NCBI GenBank assembly: GCA_903813345.2
Contig: CAIIXF020000004.1
Location: 12,858,196-12,922,195, forward strand
Length of the DNA stretch: 64,000 nucleotides
Origin: Owenia fusiformis
Lineage: Eukaryota; Annelida; Polychaeta; Sabellida; Oweniidae
Direction: 5' to 3'
The notes under the pieces were generated by a model. It was given only the letters and a program-made list of their open reading frames with translations. It was not told the origin of the DNA and ran no database searches. The translations under genes were made by a program, and so were the position numbers. Positions 57,014-64,000 of the stretch are shown here, one piece after another (position 1 is the first letter of the stretch; each line of letters opens with the position of its first letter).

Positions 57014-57565
57014 TGTGCGTTCGTTGATAAAAAGAATGAGAATGAACGGCTCATGCGTTTTAACCTCGTACACTATTATGAGAAAGAACAGGTTTTTACA
57101 ATTTGTTAAGTTGAAGGAGTGTTAAAACATCCGCCATTTTTATCACACTCGAATCATTTTGTAATAATTAAGTATTAATTATTAATCATACGAGATCTAA
57201 GTACAAAGTAGGTATCAGAAAGACGCTATAATCAACTCCCATAAACAATATCAAATCATCGAACTAAAAAGGTAAAAAGGCTTGGCCTATTTCAGAACAT
57301 TACATGCTGTTTATAAAGTTTCTTTGAAAAATAAAACAAATAAAACGGACTAATATTATAAGAAAAAAAAAATATAACATGGGTATGTGGTACCATGAGC
57401 GCAGAGTTTAGTTACATAAAGACGAAGCTCTCTTTTGTGAAGCGAAGTCAAACGAATGCAAAGGGTATATATATCAACGTCAACAAGGATCATTTTGTTG
57501 TTTATGCTATGTTAACTTATGAGAGTCGAATGTTTTGAATACAAAATAGGATGATGATGCAAATA

Positions 57566-58119
57566 CAGGGTGACACATAAACACCAGCCACTAATTTTGA
57601 TATAACTCTCTCAGTAATTACGGAATCTTTATGATTTTGTATTTGTAGATATACCGTAAATGCCCAATGGAAAAAAGATTGGAATGCTTGCCTAGCATCA
57701 ACAACTTAAAAATTAAGAGATATCTAATTTTCCGTGTAGGCATGCTCTGACACAAAATCACTCAAAACTGTAAATAAGAAAATCTGTACTTTTTAAAATT
57801 TACCCGATAAGCGAGTCAGTTGGTCAAATTTGACAAAATTATTTATGAAAAGCGGATATTTATTACAAACTATTGATACTATTTGTGTGAAGTAGTGAAA
57901 GCAATCCAGAAATGACTAGAATAATCGGAAAGACTGAAATCTCGATTTCAGAAAATTTAATTTTTTACATTTTTTGACCATGCCTGGACATAAAACGTGA
58001 TATCTCTTTTGAAAGTTGTTGATGCTATCCAAGTACAACAATCTTTTGTCCATTGATCACTTATCTACACAAGAAAATACATAGATTCCGAAATTAGTGG
58101 GTGTTTTTGTGTCACCCTG
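57566..58119. mobile_element. Mariner-like MITE (CAGGGTGACAC ends)
   Basis: Ends CAGGGTGACACATAAACACC and GGTGTTTTTGTGTCACCCTG, flanked by TA (57564-57565 and 58120-58121). The arms are complementary for over 100 bp (TGGAAAAAAGATTG near 57668 against CAATCTTTTGTCC near 58029). No transposase. Confidence 0.75.
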
Positions 58120-58526
58120 TAAAACATAAATATGTGACATAATCAGGTGTCTTGGTGATGTAAATACCTGTATGTTTTATGATATTGACATGGTTTTATT
58201 ATGTGTTTCTATGTCACACCCTCCTTGGTGCACAGTAAAACAGTCACGTTATCATACTCCCCTTAGGTTTAAGTTTCCCTACATGTGAATAAACGTGTAT
58301 TTTGTTTTTCTATCCTTCAGAGAGATGAAGAGTTAAACATTCCATGTGTTCATTTGAGTGACTCCTAGTTCACTTTCTAGATCAGTTTGTCCTAATTACA
58401 TATGTTACGTATGTCATCTATCTGATGATACTAGATCGCAATGGTAACCAACTAAATCAGAGAATATTTCTCGCTAGTTAACAGGGGCTGTACCAAATTA
58501 AGTGTGACAGTTAACGTGCAGGGTAA

Positions 58527-58672
58527 TGTCTTGGTCACATTTAATTGCTCCGATTTTCACTACGGCGCCCGGTCGATTGATTATTTTGTTCAGAATTGAA
58601 TACAATATTGAGCAAAACACTCAATCGGCCGGGCTCCGGCCGATGGATCGGAGCAAATGTGACCCAGGCATT
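58527..58672. mobile_element. Hairpin MITE, family H1, copy 2
   Basis: GGTCACATTTAATTGCTCCG at the left and CGGAGCAAATGTGACCCAGG at the right; inner TCGATTGATTATTTTGTTC / GAGCAAAACACTCAATCG. Closely related to 1705-1838. Confidence 0.75.
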
Positions 58673-58802
58673 AGGTACATACACGAGGGCGATGAAGATT
58701 TGGAAACAACACCTTCATGGTATGATTCACCAACAATGCAAACAGTGAGTCCAGAGCTTAAATCCTTAATCAAAATTCCATGTGTTGTACTTTACCATTA
58801 CT

Positions 58803-59575
58803 CAGGCCCGTAGCCAGGAGGGGGGGGGGGGCTCGGGAGGCTCGTGCGAGCCCCCCTCCCAGATATCTCCTAAAATAATGTGGACCTACCTTTTTTGCTT
58901 TCTTGAAGAATTTCCTGACATTTCGAGGTAGAAGGTAACATTTGGTGACATATGTAGGGTGTATATTGATGTGATTGCCCCTTTGTTTTATAAAATTCTA
59001 GAATATAACTAGAATAGCGAGGCAACTAAATGATTCGAAAATTAATCATATATTTTGATCTTTTAATCGCTCAGAAGGTGCCAAATAAGCCTAAATATTC
59101 AATTTTTATTTAAATACATTAATTATATATTTTGATCCTCGAATTGCCCAGAACGCAAATCAGCCCAAAAATCTTCACTTTTTCAGGGGAGCATGGCCCT
59201 GATTTTTTAATAAATCATATATTATGGTCCTAGAATCGCCCAGAACGTGTCAAATACAGTAAGACTCACAATTCGATTTTTTAAAATACGTAAATCATAT
59301 ATTTTGATCCCTAGAACGACCAAAACGCATCAGAATCGCCCAGAATGCGCTAAAAAAGCCTAAAAATTCATTTTTAAATACGTAAATCATATGTTTTTAT
59401 CCTAGAATCGCTCAGAATGCACCAGAATTGCCCAGAATGCGCCAAATAAGCCTAAAAATTCAATTTTTTAAATAAGTAAATCATTTATTTTGATCCTAGA
59501 ATCGCCCAGAACGCACTACATGTAAATCAGCCCAAAACTCCTAAATTTTCCAGGAGAGCATGCCCTCTGGCTACA
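58803..59575. mobile_element. Element with CAGGCCCGTAGCCAGG end and internal tandem repeats
   Basis: Left end CAGGCCCGTAGCCAGGAG followed by a G-run; right end CCCTCTGGCTAC. Inside are about five ~110-bp diverged units containing TTTTGATCCTAGAATCGCCC. Related ends occur at 38224-38408. Confidence 0.6.
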
Positions 59576-60361
59576 TTACTCACAAGGTATTATTTTACAG
59601 GCCATGATAATTAGGCTCGAATTTTGTTCCGTCTAAATCAAATAACTAGTCATTTTTAACAACATTAGGGAATTATTGGGCATTTTTCAAAATTTGTGCC
59701 CTTATTTTCTTCTGAATAAGCGCGAAAATTTTGAGGTTCCCTCCCTTGTTTTCGTGGCCTCCCCTGGTGTCTTGTTAATAACACGTACCCTTTAGTGGTC
59801 ACAATGTGAAGTTGGTTAAGCATGAAAACATTTTTGTGTGTGGATGGGGGGGGGGGGGAAGGGGTTCGATCCCCCCTAACCAAAACCTGGCTAAGGGCAT
59901 GATTACTGGCATTATACCGTATACTACATTCGGAGTTTGTGTATGTATATGTGTAACTATGAAATTCACTGTCTAGGATTTTGCTACAGACATTTACTTA
60001 CAAAAATATATAGAAACTGGACCAGATCTTTGGGAAACGATGAAAACATCGATTTGCTCAAATTTTATCACCCGCATGTTGTACCATACCCCGTGCGTTC
60101 AACTATGCGCTTGATTTGGTTCACGCCCCGAGTAGTCGAAGGCAGAAAGACGCGATGAGTATCAGAATGCCCCCTCCCCTTCGGTTCTTACAACTGACTA
60201 CACTTGGGATTGTATTTCCCATGAATTATGTAATCATGGATCAGTGAATAATCAACCCCAATTACCATAATGATGAATCAAACTGCATACCTGTGATCAA
60301 CCCTTGCAATTGCCTTGGTTTTTACAGTCGTGCGCCAAGCTCTGGATATTGGCGAATTCAT

Positions 60362-61395
60362 CAGGGTGGTCCAAAAAAAAGTGAACCCCTGCAACTGGCC
60401 ATATTTCCCTTATTACTTGCAGGAATTCTTTTTTATTTTCACATGTTGTAGAGGAAGGTCTAAAATTTATGTTGGTACCATACATTTTTCTTAGTCTTGA
60501 AATTTGCAGAAATTATAAGCCCTAACCAAACATTACTGAAAATGGACAAATTGTGATTTTCAATATTCGCGATTCTTCAACCCTTTAACACCTTTCCCTT
60601 GAGAATTTTTTAAGCTGCAATCTTAAAGAACTAATATTTTCTGACTTTGTTAAATTTTAAATCCTGCACATAATAGCTTAAAACTAGCATCCTACATTTG
60701 TTAGTTGCAAAGTTATTGTGATCCAAAGAGATGTGCTAAGCTTCCAAAGACAAAAACATTTTCCAGTGAAATCATGAACATACCCCTATATGATCTTGAA
60801 ATGTCAATATCTTCACTAATCATGGACCAATTCTAATGATATATGGCTCAAAACATTGAATATTGGTTTTCTTTTGATATTTTAAAGATATTTGATGATC
60901 AGATTCCTGGTCACAGGGGGCAACTTCCTTCCATAAGAGGCCCCCCTCTAACAGGTACGAAAAATTTCGAACGTACATTTTTTTGCGGCGTTCGTATTTT
61001 TGCTGCGTAGACGATCTTTTTTAGAAATTTTTCTATAGAAATATTTTTGCTTGACAATTACCAGGTAAAATGCGTATTTGCGTGACATTTTCTGTCACGC
61101 AAAAATAACTGGCGTGACTTCAAATTCTTCAGCAAATGCGTGACAAATACGCAAATTGCGGGACAGTTGACAGGCCTGCATCCAATGTGTTTCAATAATT
61201 TCCGTGAATCACATTTGTAAAATTTTGTACAATATCTAATTTCCAGGCATGTTTGTTAAACGCTTGTAATTTCTTCAAAATTTAAGACTGAGAATAAATT
61301 AATCTCTACAACATGTGATAATATGATCCAATTCATGCATGTATTAAGAAAAATGTAGCCTGTTGCAGGGGTTCACTTTTTTTTGGACCACCCTG
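60362..61395. mobile_element. Mariner-like element, ~1 kb, decayed
   Basis: Ends CAGGGTGGTCCAAAAAAAAG and CTTTTTTTTGGACCACCCTG, with GTTGCAGGGGTTCAC complementarity next to them. About the size of a mariner, but no DDE/D frame can be read. A second repeat (61040-61185) lies inside it. Confidence 0.65.
61040..61185. repeat. GCGTGACA-type repeat, copy 1
   Basis: Contains GCAAATGCGTGACAAATACG and GGACAGTTGACAGGCCTG. The same sequence in reverse begins at 63943 and runs off the window end. Internal TGCGTGACATTTTCTGTCACGCA is a perfect short hairpin core. Confidence 0.65.
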
Positions 61396-61804
61396 TAAAT
61401 TATATAAGGAAAATATTTGCGAAGGTCGTAGTAAAGACGTTTTTTACATTATACAATATAATCTCGATGGGATACTATCACTACTTACTCAACCTTTTCT
61501 TGGAAATAAACGGCACCATAAACGTCGTCCTTTTATTTTGTAAACATATTATGATAAGTCGACATAGATTGCTGGTGATCACATACATTTTGTAAGGGTT
61601 AGTCATTGACTGAATAATGCCCCATGGTCAATGTAACCGACCTTGCAAATAAAACGGCGGCATTGTACACATCATTGCGGAAAAATAAACAAATGACAAC
61701 ATAAATAAAATCACTGACTTGGTAAGTTGAAATTTATGTAAGAAGATTTGAAAAAATTCCGGAAAATTGAGGAAAAAATAATAAAACGTACGTCGTACTT
61801 TTTG

Positions 61805-61990
61805 CAAGGGAATTGGTTTTCCCTCGGATAGGTTCAAACTGAGTTGTATTGAATCACCCCCATTGTGATTAGTCCACTTCCCATTTACCATTATATTTGT
61901 TACGGTTTTAAGTGCGAGGCACCTAACGGGGTAGTTTCGACATGGGGAAATATTATATTTAGTTGTATATTTGAAATTATCGGCAATCAT
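61805..61990 (-). CDS. Unidentified candidate first exon
   Basis: Minus-strand ATG at 61990 opens a frame of about 62 codons (including YPVRCLALKTVTNIMVNG and GDSIQLSLNLSEGKPIPL) ending at a possible donor GTACGA. It looks less repetitive than its surroundings, but I recognise no family and find no second exon. Confidence 0.25.
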
Positions 61991-62214
61991 CTTCGCTCAA
62001 CTTTTTAGGTGAAGTATGGTTTGAACAATTTGAATCTAAGAATCACTATTGAAAATGTATTTGACAATATGTTTAATGTCATAACATTGGCTCACATCGC
62101 ATTAAGCAACATATTTTGAAGAGCAATTTAGAATATCCTAACATATATTGTATTTACATATCTTTCGAGTTCTTGATTTCGTTTGTCCAAAAGAAAGATT
62201 CATCTGTAATCACC

Positions 62215-62368
62215 AGCGGATCTAGACGGGGGCGCGGGGGGCGCACGCCCCACTCCCCTAAAAAGTCGGAAAATTCGTGTTTTGCCTCATCGCTTTTTAC
62301 AAAATTTGACTTCGCTCACAGTTATTATCACACGCCCCCCTAACACAAAATCCCGGATCCGCCCCTGG
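62215..62368. mobile_element. Hairpin MITE (CAGCGGATCTAG / GGATCCGCCCCTG ends)
   Basis: Ends CCAGCGGATCTAGACGGGG and CGGATCCGCCCCTGG; middle GGCGCGGGGGGCGCACGCCC. Similar GGATCCGCCACTG ends occur near 40180. Confidence 0.6.
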
Positions 62369-62550
62369 TAATGATGGTACTTTGATAGTTATTATTAGTG
62401 GTAGGTAACAGTAATTGAGCCTTTAGGAATGTGTTCCGATCTTGAAATCAGTGGTAACATGAATTGGGTTCAAATAATGCATAATAAAAACTAAAAGGAA
62501 ATCATTTGACCCAGTTATATTATACGCTCTCATAAATTGAACAAATAAGC

Positions 62551-62723
62551 CCGGTGTAAAAGGGTAGGAGGTCCTATCAAATTAGGGTCCTACTTTCCAT
62601 TCATTTATATGGTGACCTAAATACAACTCTTTCCCTTATTATCGTATCCACAATCAGGGCCAGTAAGGGCCTTTAAGAAAGAGGACCATAATCCACAGGG
62701 ACCATAATTTCTTTTACACCGGA
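62551..62723. mobile_element. Small inverted-repeat element (CCGGTGTAAAAG)
   Basis: Ends CCCGGTGTAAAAGG and CTTTTACACCGG, about 170 bp, with GGTCC phrases in both arms. Nothing coding. Confidence 0.45.
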
Positions 62724-63060
62724 TTGCTCAAGGGATTGCTACTCAATCATAAAAATTAAACGCAGGTATTAGAGGTACCCCCGTCGGGTGCCTCGATGAG
62801 TCAACTATTCAACTTCTAAATTATTTCGCACGCCGAAGTATGCACTTATTTCAATATTGAAACAGAGGACGGCGAGAAAGCAAGTTTGTTGACAAACGAT
62901 TGAAAGTCTCAAACACAGAATTCACGACACACGCACACACATGCTATTTATTGGTGCCATTACATATATGTTTTAGCAAGGCGTACAATTGAATGGTGAC
63001 AACAATTCATAATTTTTAGTTTGGATTTCTTAGTAACTCCGCATTTTCGGAAACGCCAAA

Positions 63061-63075
63061 ATGAGTGAGAAATAT
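63061..63075 (+). CDS. Possible first coding exon (MSEKY)
   Basis: ATGAGTGAGAAATAT is followed directly by a strong donor GTAAGTACTG. A possible 20-bp second exon follows a TTTTCAG at 63148-63154 and ends at another GTAAGT (about 63175). Very short; the rest of any gene would have to lie beyond the window or be a non-coding transcript. Confidence 0.2.
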
Positions 63076-63774
63076 GTAAGTACTGAACTGTATTACCATT
63101 GTATGTATTATTGTTTTGTTATCATTCAGTTTTTCCTATAAAAATTAATTTTCAGAAAATAAGGACATGTTCATCGTAAGTAAGTTTTACTTGTTGAAGT
63201 GGTCGAATGGGGAGGGGAGGGAGGGGTAACTTTTAAACAAACTTCAATTTTAGAAATTATAGTGGGCAACTTGGAAAATAGTAAATACATTCCCTAAAAA
63301 GATGACAAAACTGGAAAACTGAACGAAATGTCGTTATTGTCTGACATTAGTAACTGGCTATAAATTCCAAGTTAGCGATCCAGAAGATGTCAACCAATAC
63401 AACGATCATGTCAGTTTCTTTCAATTTCAGCCGAGCACAAACTCTTATTACTCTGAGGTAAACTATGTTTGCAAATTGCATGTGTGATGTAATAAACCCT
63501 GCATGAGAAATATGAAACTTGCATTGCATGACACGCCTCAGTTGCTTGAAGTACATTTACCTTGCATGATGTAAAAAAGTCTTGATTGAAGTACAGTACC
63601 ATGATTGGTAACTGATAATTAAGTTGCATGTCATACAAAAATAGTTTTATATCAAGTTCCCATACCCTGTCCATTTTATAGAACGATAAAGTAGAGAGAT
63701 ATTGGAAATATGCGGGCTTGATGTGAGACTATGTAAAAATGATGATTGATATTGTATGAATTGTTTGAAACACA

Positions 63775-63930
63775 ATTGCTTGAAATCTAATAAGTTGCTT
63801 GAAATCCAATAAGTTACTTGAAATACTATAAGTTGCTTGAAATACAATAAGTTGCTTGAAATACAAGTTGCTTATAATTACAACTTGCTTTGAATACAAA
63901 CCTCTTAAAATATAAGTTGCTTGAAATATA
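63775..63930. repeat. ~20-bp minisatellite (AAGTTGCTTGAAATACAAT)
   Basis: Seven or eight diverged units of AAGTTGCTTGAAATACAAT. The open frames on the minus strand (repeats of SNLLDFKQL or YFKQLIVFQ) are by-products. Confidence 0.75.
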
Positions 63931-63942
63931 AGTGAGATATAC

Positions 63943-64000
63943 AGGCCTGTCAACTGTCCCGCAATTTGCGTATTTGTCACGCATTTGCTGAAGAATTTGA
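63943..64000. repeat. GCGTGACA-type repeat, copy 2, cut by window end
   Basis: CAGGCCTGTCAACTGTCCCG through GTCACGCATTTGCTGAAG is the reverse complement of 61130-61185. The element continues past the window. Confidence 0.7.

Noticed and set aside
60297-60485. 62-residue minus-strand frame with protein-like composition
   Set aside because: It crosses the end of the mariner-like element at 60362, so it joins unrelated DNA.

Overview
The window is nuclear DNA of an animal: split genes with GT-AG introns, orthologues of ECT2 and LIPT2, a secreted trypsin-fold protease, decayed LINEs and many Tc1/mariner-like foldback elements. The AT-rich introns and repeat make-up suggest a marine invertebrate, possibly a deuterostome; I cannot name the species. 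No bacterial operons, CRISPR arrays, rRNA or intact tRNA genes were seen.

Layout. 1-8882: repeats (GGTCA-rich tandem repeats, a TTAA-flanked foldback element, hairpin elements, a mariner-like element) and two doubtful minus-strand exons. 8883-25524 (minus): complete ECT2 RhoGEF gene in 22 exons (1027 aa), with a ~4 kb palindromic element in its last intron. 25525-28600: probable ECT2 promoter, then three foldback elements. 28610-33410 (plus): LIPT2 copy A (3 exons, 243 aa). 33411-40313: intergenic repeats and reverse-transcriptase fragments. 40314-51470 (plus): LIPT2 copy B (3 exons, 240 aa), its second intron swollen to 9.2 kb by a satellite and nested insertions. 52593-57013 (minus): secreted S1 serine protease in 7 exons (278 aa). 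57014-64000: more mobile elements and two weak candidate first exons.

The most unusual signal is a recurring pattern: tandem repeats whose unit spans a functional gene boundary. In both LIPT2 copies a 97-bp unit (with 105- and 92-bp variants) holds the intron 2 splice acceptor plus the first part of exon 3, giving 6 decoy acceptors in copy A and about 16 in copy B. In ECT2 a 62-bp unit repeats the exon 17 splice donor (4 decoys), an 86-bp duplication repeats the exon 4 acceptor, and a 30-bp unit repeats the last codons and the stop codon. Each array lies on the intronic or 3' side of an intact real boundary, so the gene model survives while decoy sites accumulate.

The genes are not one pathway: ECT2 controls RhoA at cytokinesis, LIPT2 starts mitochondrial lipoate synthesis, and the protease is secreted. 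LIPT2 is a tandem duplication; copy A keeps all recognised catalytic motifs, while copy B has lost the conserved HGPGQ substrate-pocket motif.
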